From assembly GCA_013213985.1 (NCBI GenBank), contig JABSSP010000073.1, forward strand, positions 1-6,081: 6,081 nucleotides of DNA, in the 5' to 3' direction. The position numbers were made by a program, and so were the translations under genes. Source of the DNA: Candidatus Babelota bacterium. Its GTDB lineage: Bacteria > Babelota > Babeliae > Babelales > Vermiphilaceae. The notes beneath the pieces were generated by a model. The model did not search any database and was not told where the DNA came from. It saw nothing but the letters and a program-made list of their open reading frames with translations. Positions 1 through 4,230 of this stretch are shown here, one piece after another (position 1 is the stretch's first letter; every line of letters starts with the position of its first letter).

Positions 1-1
1 A

Positions 2-1105
2 ATTCCTTTAATCACCGTTAAAAATGATATTAACTTACGCCAACATGGCGTGCATAACCTAGGTTCTGAAAAACCACGCGATATACTAGAAGCATTTAAT
101 CAACAAGCATGGAGTTACGCTAAAATGGGGCCAGGTCAACTTGACATTGGTATCGGTGATATTGCTTTTAGATTTGGCAAGACATATACATCAAAAAGTG
201 GCCATGAAGTGTTCTACTATAGTGGATTTTCTGTTCCCGCTGGAAAACAACAAAATGCCAAATTTTTGTTCGATCCGTTTCTGGGATCCAACGGACATTT
301 TGGAATAATTGCCGGAGTTGGTTTTCAAGTTGCACTCAATCGTATTACTTCGTGCCACAGCATTTGTTGGTTTCTTGATATGGAAGCAATCTTTTTAATG
401 AGAAACAGCCAAACACGCACTCTTGATCTTATTGGCAAGCCATGGAGTCGCTATCTTCTACTGAATAAAAAAAATGGATCACCGAATCAAAATATACCGG
501 CAGTCAACATATTATCCCAATTTGTTCGCGTGCGTCCCCACGATCTTATAGATTTTGTGACGGGGCTACGTATCGTCAGCAGACGTTTTGAAATTGAAAT
601 GGGATATGGCATTTGGGGACGGAGTGATGAACGTATTAGCCTCAACCCCGACTGCGATTTTCCTCCCATTTATGGAATTGCTGGCATAAGTCCAAACATT
701 CATCCGGTTAGTGGATGTCCAACTGGAATCAACTTAGGTGACCCGTGTTCAGGAGGAATTACCGATATTACGGTGATCCCAGGTAATAATGGGCAAGTCG
801 TTGCCTGCAATACAATTTGCAAAGCTTCTACCGCAAGTAAAAGTACCATTGATCGCTTAGCAAACACTGACACCGATGAAGATGGTAATCCAATTTTTGT
901 ACCACTATGTGAAAGCGACTTAGATCTCAAGTCGGCTGCAGCTAAAAAAAGTGTTAACCACCGATTTCATGTTTCTTTTGGGTATGCCCGCAGAGGATTC
1001 TGTGTTGATGGATTTATTGGTGCTGGTGCTTATTACGAATTCCCAAGCGTCAGTGGTGGTTTGAAAACCGGTGGTATTTGGGCTAAATGTGGCGCATCAT
1101 TTTGA
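2..1105 (+). CDS. Outer-membrane beta-barrel-like protein, C-terminal part (5' end outside the window)
   Basis: The frame is open from the first complete codon at base 2 to TGA at 1103-1105, giving 367 visible residues. The GTG at 50 has no clear ribosome binding site and in-frame sequence continues upstream of it, so the true start lies before the window. The protein is rich in Gly and aromatic residues and shows alternating hydrophobic/polar strands (GIIAGVGFQVAL, FHVSFGYARRG, VDGFIGAGAYYEF, GGIWAKCGASF). It ends in Phe, which is typical of bacterial outer-membrane barrels recognised by the BAM complex. About 100 residues in the third quarter, rich in Cys, Gly and Asp (SGCPTGINLGDPC, VVACNTIC, TDTDEDGN), interrupt the strand pattern and may be a long extracellular loop with disulfides. 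I do not recognise a named family; the layout resembles large paralogous families in Dependentiae (recollection only). The barrel assignment is inference; the reading frame is firm. Confidence 0.75.
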   Translation: MPLITVKNDINLRQHGVHNLGSEKPRDILEAFNQQAWSYAKMGPGQLDIGIGDIAFRFGKTYTSKSGHEVFYYSGFSVPAGKQQNAKFLFDPFLGSNGHFGIIAGVGFQVALNRITSCHSICWFLDMEAIFLMRNSQTRTLDLIGKPWSRYLLLNKKNGSPNQNIPAVNILSQFVRVRPHDLIDFVTGLRIVSRRFEIEMGYGIWGRSDERISLNPDCDFPPIYGIAGISPNIHPVSGCPTGINLGDPCSGGITDITVIPGNNGQVVACNTICKASTASKSTIDRLANTDTDEDGNPIFVPLCESDLDLKSAAAKKSVNHRFHVSFGYARRGFCVDGFIGAGAYYEFPSVSGGLKTGGIWAKCGASF

Positions 1106-1117
1106 TGCCGATGCGCC
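1091..1117. terminator. GC-rich hairpin at the end of the beta-barrel gene
   Basis: GGCGCATC (1091-1098) pairs perfectly with GATGCGCC (1110-1117) around an 11-nt loop, and T1090-A1118 adds a pair. The stem covers the last codons and stop of the beta-barrel gene. The downstream tract (AAAGTTTCTTG) is only weakly U-rich, so efficiency is uncertain. It lies between two convergent genes and may block transcription from both sides. A competing inner hairpin, GCATCA-TTT-TGATGC, uses some of the same bases. Confidence 0.5.
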
Positions 1118-1142
1118 AAAGTTTCTTGATACGTAACAATTT

Positions 1143-1316
1143 CTAGTCAGTCCGTTTACCGTATTTGCATGTACAGTTGTGTTGGCAATTGCAATCTTTA
1201 GGACAATTACATGTTTTGCTGCCAGATTTGCAACTACAATTTCCTTTGCATTCACACTCTTTTGGACACTGACACTTTGCGTTTGGATCAGTATTTGTTT
1301 TACACGGACAAGCCAT
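1143..1316 (-). CDS. Metallothionein-like Cys-rich metal-binding small protein (57 aa)
   Basis: ATG at 1316-1314, TAG at 1145-1143. Upstream GGGAAG about 5 nt before the ATG is an acceptable ribosome binding site. Of 57 residues 14 are Cys, all in seven CxC pairs (positions 3/5, 15/17, 21/23, 27/29, 36/38, 42/44, 48/50), with one His (46), many Lys and Asn, and no long hydrophobic stretch. Residues 15-30 and 36-51 are an internal duplication of the form CxCPK(E/D)CxCxxNC(S/T)CK. Dense CxC clusters are the hallmark of metallothioneins, cytosolic proteins that bind Zn, Cd or Cu through thiolate clusters. That role is inferred from composition; I cannot assign a specific bacterial family such as SmtA. 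It lies 79 nt downstream of the 60-aa charged protein on the same strand, so it may be co-transcribed or use a local promoter near the 1346-1371 dyad. Overlapping longer reading frames on both strands look like shadows. Confidence 0.85.
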   Translation of the reverse strand: MACPCKTNTDPNAKCQCPKECECKGNCSCKSGSKTCNCPKDCNCQHNCTCKYGKRTD

Positions 1317-1345
1317 AGTTCTTCCCTTTTTTTAAAAACTGTTTT

Positions 1346-1371
1346 TATTACACTACCCACCTAATGTAATA
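1346..1371. promoter_or_regulatory. Inverted repeat TATTACA-N12-TGTAATA upstream of the metallothionein-like gene
   Basis: Perfect 7-bp arms, TATTACA (1346-1352) and TGTAATA (1365-1371), are separated by 12 bp and sit 30-55 nt upstream of the metallothionein-like start. As an RNA hairpin it has a 12-nt loop and no U-run follows, so an operator reads better than a terminator. A two-half-site dyad here would suit a dimeric, possibly metal-sensing, repressor. This is inference from position and symmetry; no regulator is visible in the window. Confidence 0.4.
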
Positions 1372-1395
1372 TTTTATGAGGGAGTAATACAAGCA

Positions 1396-1578
1396 CTAAT
1401 TATTCTCTCCATTTTCCTTATTTTTCTGACTCATATAACGACCAATAGCGGTTTTTGGTTCTTCTTTCTCTGTTGAAGTGGCTTCTGCCACTACCTTATC
1501 GTTATTTTTCCTTTTTTGACGTGCTCGCTTATCACGTTCACGTCTTTCTTTTTTAAGTTCTCGCTTTTTGTTACCCAT
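1396..1578 (-). CDS. Small, highly charged (Lys/Arg/Glu-rich) protein of unknown function (60 aa)
   Basis: The start chosen is ATG at 1578-1576 (MGNKKRELKKERRERD), with AGGAG 8 nt upstream. An in-frame GTG at 1629 would add 17 residues but has no ribosome binding site, and that extension is encoded by the leader shared with the divergent gene, so it is unlikely. Stop TAG at 1398-1396. Residues 3-28 are almost entirely Lys, Arg, Glu and Asp with helix-forming spacing. The rest (KVVAEATSTEKEEPKTAIGR, then MSQKNKENGENN) is hydrophilic. There is no signal peptide or membrane segment. A basic amphipathic helix could bind nucleic acid or ribosomes, but no family is recognised and this is speculative. 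It has a good promoter (TTGACA/TATAGA) and shares a 32-bp leader with the divergent HdeD-family gene, so the two are probably co-regulated. Confidence 0.75.
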   Translation of the reverse strand: MGNKKRELKKERRERDKRARQKRKNNDKVVAEATSTEKEEPKTAIGRYMSQKNKENGENN

Positions 1579-1581
1579 AGG

Positions 1582-1613
1582 TCCTTCTCCTATTGAGGGG
1601 TTTGATACTATCA
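1582..1613 (-). repeat. 32-bp shared leader, minus-strand copy (inverted repeat, left arm)
   Basis: Read on the minus strand this is identical, base for base over 32 bp, to the plus-strand copy at 1788-1819. It starts with the 11-bp dyad TGATAGTATCA, continues with AACCCCTCAAT, and ends with the Shine-Dalgarno AGGAGAAGGA of the 60-aa gene. Identity stops a few bases before each start codon, so the conserved unit is the untranslated leader rather than coding sequence. Confidence 0.95.
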
Positions 1614-1645
1614 CTGTATGAGCTCTCACACAGGCTTATTTTAAT

Positions 1646-1673
1646 TCTATATAAATTATATTCAAATTGTCAA
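1646..1673 (-). promoter_or_regulatory. Sigma-70-type promoter of the 60-aa charged protein gene
   Basis: On the minus strand, -35 TTGACA (1673-1668, perfect consensus) is followed by a 16-bp AT-rich spacer and -10 TATAGA (1651-1646, 4 of 6). Predicted transcription would start near 1639 and give a leader of about 60 nt that contains the whole 32-bp repeat. Confidence 0.6.
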
Positions 1674-1719
1674 TACTTGTTTTAAGAAAGTAATAAAAAA
1701 TCCTTGTTTGTGGTTTTTT

Positions 1720-1740
1720 AGATATTTTCGGAAAATATCT
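1720..1740. promoter_or_regulatory. Perfect 21-bp palindrome, candidate operator between divergent promoters
   Basis: Arms AGATATTTTC (1720-1729) and GAAAATATCT (1731-1740) are exact reverse complements around a single G at 1730. The site lies in the divergent intergenic region, 12 bp upstream of the putative plus-strand -35 and about 46 bp upstream of the minus-strand -35. No U-run follows on either strand, which disfavours a terminator. The symmetry suits a dimeric transcription factor acting on both promoters. Confidence 0.55.
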
Positions 1741-1752
1741 TTGTGTAATAAA

Positions 1753-1780
1753 TTGACTCGGGAAGAATCTCTGTGATAGC
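1753..1780 (+). promoter_or_regulatory. Putative promoter of the HdeD-family gene
   Basis: -35 TTGACT (1753-1758, 5 of 6) and, after 16 bp, a weak -10 GATAGC (1775-1780) with an extended TG motif at 1772-1773. Transcription would start at about 1786-1788, just where the 32-bp shared leader begins, placing the TGATAGTATCA dyad at the initiation point. The -10 is poor, so the call is tentative. Confidence 0.4.
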
Positions 1781-1787
1781 TTGCAAA

Positions 1788-1819
1788 TGATAGTATCAAA
1801 CCCCTCAATAGGAGAAGGA
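1788..1819 (+). repeat. 32-bp shared leader, plus-strand copy (inverted repeat, right arm)
   Basis: Exact inverted copy of 1582-1613, separated from it by 174 bp. It supplies the ribosome binding site (AGGAG at 1810-1814) of the HdeD-family gene. The 5' 11 bp, TGATAGTATCA (1788-1798), are a 5+1+5 dyad that could be an operator shared by the two divergent genes. Confidence 0.95.
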
Positions 1820-1824
1820 AAGTG

Positions 1825-2388
1825 ATGAAAAATATGTTTCCCGCACGATCGAGTTTCGATCAGATAGGTAAAAAATGGCTTATGGGCCTAGGGATCGCCC
1901 TAATCGTCCTGAGCTTCATTACCCTTGGAGCACCTTATCTCACCTCAATAGCTATTACATTCATAGTTGGCGCAGTACTAATAGGAAGTGGTGTAGCTTA
2001 TGGCTTCCACGCATTTCAAAATAATAAATGGTCTGGTTTTTTCTTCAGTATCATTGCGGCACTTATTAATATTGCTGCTGGTTTGCTTATTTTAACTTAT
2101 CCAAAGCTTGGCCTAGTAACGCTTACACTTATTTTTGCGCTTTTACTTGCAATACAAGGTGTCATAAAAATACTTGCTTCACTAAAACTCAGCTGGGCTG
2201 ACGGCGCGTTTTGGCTCTTACTCAGTGGTGTTGTCAGTATTGTTTTAGGAGTCCTTATTTGGCAAGGTTGGCCAACAACTGCAGCCTGGGTTCTTGGATT
2301 GTTCTTAAGTATTGATCTCCTGTTCGCAGGATGGGCAATGATATTCTTGTCATCTACGGCCAACAGAAAGAGAAAAGCCGGTAAATAA
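1825..2388 (+). CDS. hdeD: HdeD/DUF308-family six-helix inner-membrane protein
   Basis: The protein has 187 residues from ATG 1825; an in-frame GTG at 1822 is equally compatible with the AGGAG at 1810-1814 and would add one residue. Six hydrophobic helices lie at about 19-37, 42-63, 70-90, 96-116, 127-147 and 152-175, in the short-loop pattern of the HdeD (DUF308) family. Lines such as GLGIALIVLSFITLGAP, LINIAAGLLILTYPKLG and VVSIVLGVLIWQGWP show the family's repeated 'helix plus P/GWP turn' unit. Length matches E. coli HdeD (about 190 aa). HdeD is linked to acid resistance at high cell density in enteric bacteria; its molecular action is unclear and the role may differ here. The basic tail (TANRKRKAGK) should be cytoplasmic. 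It shares its 32-bp leader with the divergent 60-aa gene, so they probably respond to the same signal. The gene is intact, with a terminator directly after it. Confidence 0.85.
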   Translation: MKNMFPARSSFDQIGKKWLMGLGIALIVLSFITLGAPYLTSIAITFIVGAVLIGSGVAYGFHAFQNNKWSGFFFSIIAALINIAAGLLILTYPKLGLVTLTLIFALLLAIQGVIKILASLKLSWADGAFWLLLSGVVSIVLGVLIWQGWPTTAAWVLGLFLSIDLLFAGWAMIFLSSTANRKRKAGK

Positions 2389-2393
2389 AATTT

Positions 2394-2426
2394 ATGAGGC
2401 TTTACTTATTTCAGGTAAAGCCTCAT
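2394..2426. terminator. Bidirectional hairpin terminator between convergent genes
   Basis: A perfect 12-bp stem, ATGAGGCTTTAC (2394-2405) with GTAAAGCCTCAT (2415-2426), has a 9-nt loop. It begins 5 nt after the hdeD stop and ends 4 nt before the end of the convergent minus-strand gene. On the minus strand it is followed by AAATTTTATTT; on the plus strand by TCTATTAACTATT, a weaker tract. Confidence 0.75.
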
Positions 2427-2795
2427 TCTATTAACTATTATTAGACGATCGACATTTTAAAAATAATGCCAAAATTCCATCAGTAATCGTTAATCCTGCA
2501 CAAGCTCCCACGAGAAATATTTTTTTACTTTCTCTATTTCTTGTAACAGAAAAACACAACTCGGTGCATTCATGTGATGCACGTGTGTATCCTTGTTGTA
2601 CGCTTTCAGGTATATATTTTTTCAACTGAGTAGAACTTGAACTCGAATTAGATACAGACTCTGGCTCAGACGGTTCATCCTGCTGCACAGAACTTTCGCT
2701 TGCTTTCTCTCTATTATCCTGAATATTCGTCGCATCAACTAAGTGAGCTAAATGTAATGGAGCCTCGTCCCCCGGCGAACTACTTGAGGTAGTTT

Positions 2796-3641
2796 CTAGC
2801 TCAGTATCCGACTCTGACGGTGATGGGAAAATATGTATTGAGGAATCGGTGCCTGTAACCCTTCCTTCTCTAAGCTAACAAACTCGTCAGAACGGCTCCT
2901 AGAATGACGGCTAGGAGAATGAAAAGCACTTACTGAGCTCCTTTGCCCAACTTCTTGGAAACAACCGTATGAGTTACTGTTGCTTGGTGGCTGCGAGTAC
3001 TGAGAATGTCCAGAGAATACGCCACCTGAATTATGATGAGCCTTTTTAACTTTGGGCACAATTCTCAAATTATGGAGAAGTTGTGCATGTGCTACCATCA
3101 TTAATGATTGCTGTTTTTTAGAGGCAGTATTTTGCTTAGATAGACAAGCAAGCTTTTCATTAAGCCGATCGTTTAAGTCAATGTTTGATTGTTGAAGACT
3201 TACAATACCTTGTTTTAACGCTTCAATATAAGATGTACTTTTCGTTAGAGCATCCAGTAAGTTGCCATTCTCTTGCCTATAACATTCACTCACTTGCCTA
3301 TAACATTTACTCTCTTGTCTATAAGATTTACTCTCTTGCCTAAAATATTCACTAGCCAAAAAAGCAAGATGAATATCAGATACAATGCTTTTTGATCTTA
3401 TAAAAAGATCCTCTACTACTTTATCGTTAATTTCCTCACACGAAACGGGACCAATCCTAACTTTTTGCGCACCGGCACTAAGCCCAAAATACTCACTACC
3501 ATTCTCCAGGACTTTTTTAAGAGCTTCTTTTGAACAGTACCCAGACAACAAAAAGGGTATTACATCACTTTTTTTCGAAGCTGCATCTACCTGATTAGAA
3601 ATTAACATCACTAAAAATAATACCGAAATTTTTTTTTTCAT
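2796..3641 (-). CDS. Secreted coiled-coil hypothetical protein, open 5' part of the frameshifted locus (281 aa)
   Basis: ATG 3641 is preceded by GGGG about 6 nt upstream, a usable ribosome binding site. Residues 1-20 (MKKKISVLFLVMLISNQVDA) are a signal peptide with cleavage after VDA. A helical domain follows with two Cys (C36, C68) that could form a disulfide after export. Residues 96-123 form four heptads (SEYFRQE, SKSYRQE, SKCYRQV, SECYRQE), then come a predicted coiled coil to about 178 (Leu/Ile spacing in SYIEALKQGIVSLQQS and NDRLNEKLACLSK) and a low-complexity Ser/Gln/His/Arg-rich tail. The last about 16 residues (SHHRQSRILS end) are probably out-of-frame artefacts. If translated as is, the protein would be secreted without its membrane anchor. 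No family is recognised. Confidence 0.65.
   Translation of the reverse strand: MKKKISVLFLVMLISNQVDAASKKSDVIPFLLSGYCSKEALKKVLENGSEYFGLSAGAQKVRIGPVSCEEINDKVVEDLFIRSKSIVSDIHLAFLASEYFRQESKSYRQESKCYRQVSECYRQENGNLLDALTKSTSYIEALKQGIVSLQQSNIDLNDRLNEKLACLSKQNTASKKQQSLMMVAHAQLLHNLRIVPKVKKAHHNSGGVFSGHSQYSQPPSNSNSYGCFQEVGQRSSVSAFHSPSRHSRSRSDEFVSLEKEGLQAPIPQYIFSHHRQSRILS
3272..3355 (-). repeat. Four tandem 21-bp repeats encoding YRQ heptads
   Basis: Four consecutive 21-bp units begin at 3272, 3293, 3314 and 3335, each a variant of CTTGCCTATAACATT plus CACTCA on the plus strand. They encode SEYFRQE, SKSYRQE, SKCYRQV and SECYRQE. The unit is a multiple of three, so copy-number change would keep the frame. 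Units differ at several bases, so the array is not freshly expanded. Confidence 0.9.
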
Positions 3642-3720
3642 TATCTACCCCACTAAAAAATTGCTTCTACTAACAAATACCACACTATCAGAAACACTTC
3701 GTTTATGTACTGTTGATTAA

Positions 3721-3748
3721 ATCATAGTCACTAAAGGTATAAAACAAA
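3721..3748 (-). promoter_or_regulatory. Possible promoter of the coiled-coil gene in an AT-rich spacer
   Basis: A -10-like TATGAT (minus strand, 3726-3721, 5 of 6) lies 15-16 bp from a weak TTGTTT/TTTGTT -35 (3742-3748), predicting a leader of about 70 nt. The 3642-3786 spacer is very AT-rich and holds no gene that I can see. Confidence 0.3.
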
Positions 3749-3786
3749 AATAAAAAAAAAGCAACAAATACGATAATTAGAAATAA

Positions 3787-3808
3787 TCCCCAGCCGTTAA
3801 ACTGGGGA
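3787..3808 (-). terminator. Hairpin terminator after the small secreted pseudogene
   Basis: On the minus strand TCCCCAG pairs with CTGGGGA (7 bp) around an 8-nt loop, followed by TTATTTCTAATTAT. It lies about 27 nt beyond the TAG at 3835 of the small secreted pseudogene. The U-tract is imperfect. Confidence 0.55.
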
Positions 3809-3834
3809 CCAATAATGAGATAGTACTTTTTCAG

Positions 3835-4069
3835 CTACTTGCCGGTACTTTGTTTTGGGCTTGCTTTATCTTTCTTAGTTGGCTTAGTTTGACATACTTG
3901 GTTGTGTAGAAGGGGTGCTGGTGCTGACAACAGAGGGAGACCTAGTTAAAGCGGGTGGGCAACAGGCACACACACCAACAACACTCTCACTCTTGCTATT
4001 TTTTCAGCAGCATATGCGGTCCCCTGCCACTAAAAGAGAAATGGTAACTACGAAGATACTCTTTTTCAT
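3835..4069 (-). pseudogene. Small secreted Cys-containing protein, frame disrupted
   Basis: ATG 4069 has a good ribosome binding site (AAGGA, 7 nt spacing) and a promoter upstream. The frame starts MKKSIFVVTISLLVAG, then meets TGA at 4006-4004 after 21 codons, but the same frame reopens and runs to TAA at 3884. Reading one G fewer at the GGGG run (4024-4021) changes the next residues to TAYAAEK, which completes a textbook signal peptide (cleavage AYA/A). One extra A at the A6 run (4004-3999) then returns to the original frame, giving about 61 residues with a CACCPP motif and a Ser/Thr/Pro-rich tail. A third frame continues with a Lys-rich tail (CQTKPTKKDKASPKQSTGK) to TAG at 3837-3835, just before a terminator, so the ancestral product may have had about 77 residues. 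No family is recognised. Decay is favoured; homopolymer sequencing errors are the alternative. Confidence 0.6.
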
Positions 4070-4115
4070 AGATCGATCCTTTATTAAAAATATTAAACAT
4101 CTCCCAATCATTGGA

Positions 4116-4145
4116 AATATAAAAGATAGAAATTAAAAAAGCCAA
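4116..4145 (-). promoter_or_regulatory. Promoter of the small secreted pseudogene
   Basis: On the minus strand, -35 TTGGCT (4145-4140, 4 of 6), an 18-bp spacer and -10 TATATT (4121-4116, 5 of 6). The predicted start near 4109 leaves a leader of about 40 nt before ATG 4069. The -35 overlaps the U-rich tail of the neighbouring hairpin. Confidence 0.45.
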
Positions 4146-4169
4146 TACTCTTCTATCTAGACAAGAGTA
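4146..4169 (-). terminator. Hairpin terminator downstream of the amber-interrupted gene
   Basis: Minus-strand TACTCTT pairs with AAGAGTA (7 bp) around a 10-nt loop and is followed by TTGGCTTTTTT. It would end transcripts coming from the gene at 4231-5032. Confidence 0.5.
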
Positions 4170-4206
4170 AGGAAGCCTCTGCATAAAATGAGAAGCTTCC
4201 TTTTTT
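4169..4206 (+). terminator. Strong hairpin with plus-strand U-run, adjoining the previous one
   Basis: AAGGAAGC (4169-4176) pairs with GCTTCCTT (4195-4202), with a further inner TCT/AGA match, then TTTTTT on the plus strand. It looks like a terminator for plus-strand transcription although no convincing plus-strand gene lies upstream. It may act in both directions or block antisense transcription. Its left arm abuts the 4146-4169 hairpin, so the two are tandem. Confidence 0.6.
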
Positions 4207-4230
4207 ATTCTTTGGAAAAAAGAAATTATA

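Larger units (their letters stand above)
2431..3641 (-). pseudogene. Frameshifted secreted coiled-coil protein with C-terminal membrane anchor (whole locus)
   Basis: The 5' frame (ATG 3641) stops at 2796, but a second frame is open from 2874 to TAA at 2431 with no plausible start of its own; the first candidate is an unsupported GTG at 2688. Joining the frames near the TTTTCCC run (2825-2831, minus strand) as if one base were lost gives a coherent protein of about 403 residues. It has a signal peptide, a helical domain, four YRQ heptads, a Ser/Arg-rich stretch (SPSRHSRSRS), an acidic Ser-rich linker (PSESDTELETTSSSSPGDEA) and a C-terminal membrane segment (KKIFLVGACAGLTI, then TDGILALFLKC). 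The locus length plus one base is a multiple of three, as expected for a one-base deletion. No canonical -1 slippery heptamer is in register. A real frameshift mutation is the simplest reading; a sequencing error in a homopolymer remains possible. The bidirectional terminator follows the 2431 stop, supporting that as the original gene end. Confidence 0.7.

Noticed and set aside
487..930. Two minus-strand frames within the beta-barrel gene
   Set aside because: They are antisense to a long, consistent coding frame and show no protein-like features.
1097..1364. Longer frames on both strands over the metallothionein-like gene
   Set aside because: They are out-of-frame readings of the Cys-rich gene; the regular CxC duplication exists only in the 57-aa frame.
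2820..2835. Programmed -1 frameshift in the coiled-coil gene
   Set aside because: The codons in register (ATA TTT TCC) do not form an X-XXY-YYZ slippery heptamer, and I saw no obvious downstream structure.
3272..3355. CRISPR array
   Set aside because: The 21-bp units are directly tandem without spacers and are in-frame coding repeats.
4004..4006. TGA as selenocysteine or Trp
   Set aside because: No SECIS-like hairpin was evident, other genes use TGA as stop and TGG for Trp, and restoring two homopolymers removes the TGA while creating a better signal peptide.
3915..4136. 73-aa plus-strand reading frame
   Set aside because: It is antisense to the small secreted gene, which has a promoter, ribosome binding site and signal peptide; the plus-strand frame has no recognisable features.
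3996..4184. 62-aa minus-strand frame overlapping the small secreted gene start
   Set aside because: No ribosome binding site and it runs through the hairpins and promoter; it is a shadow of the secreted gene.
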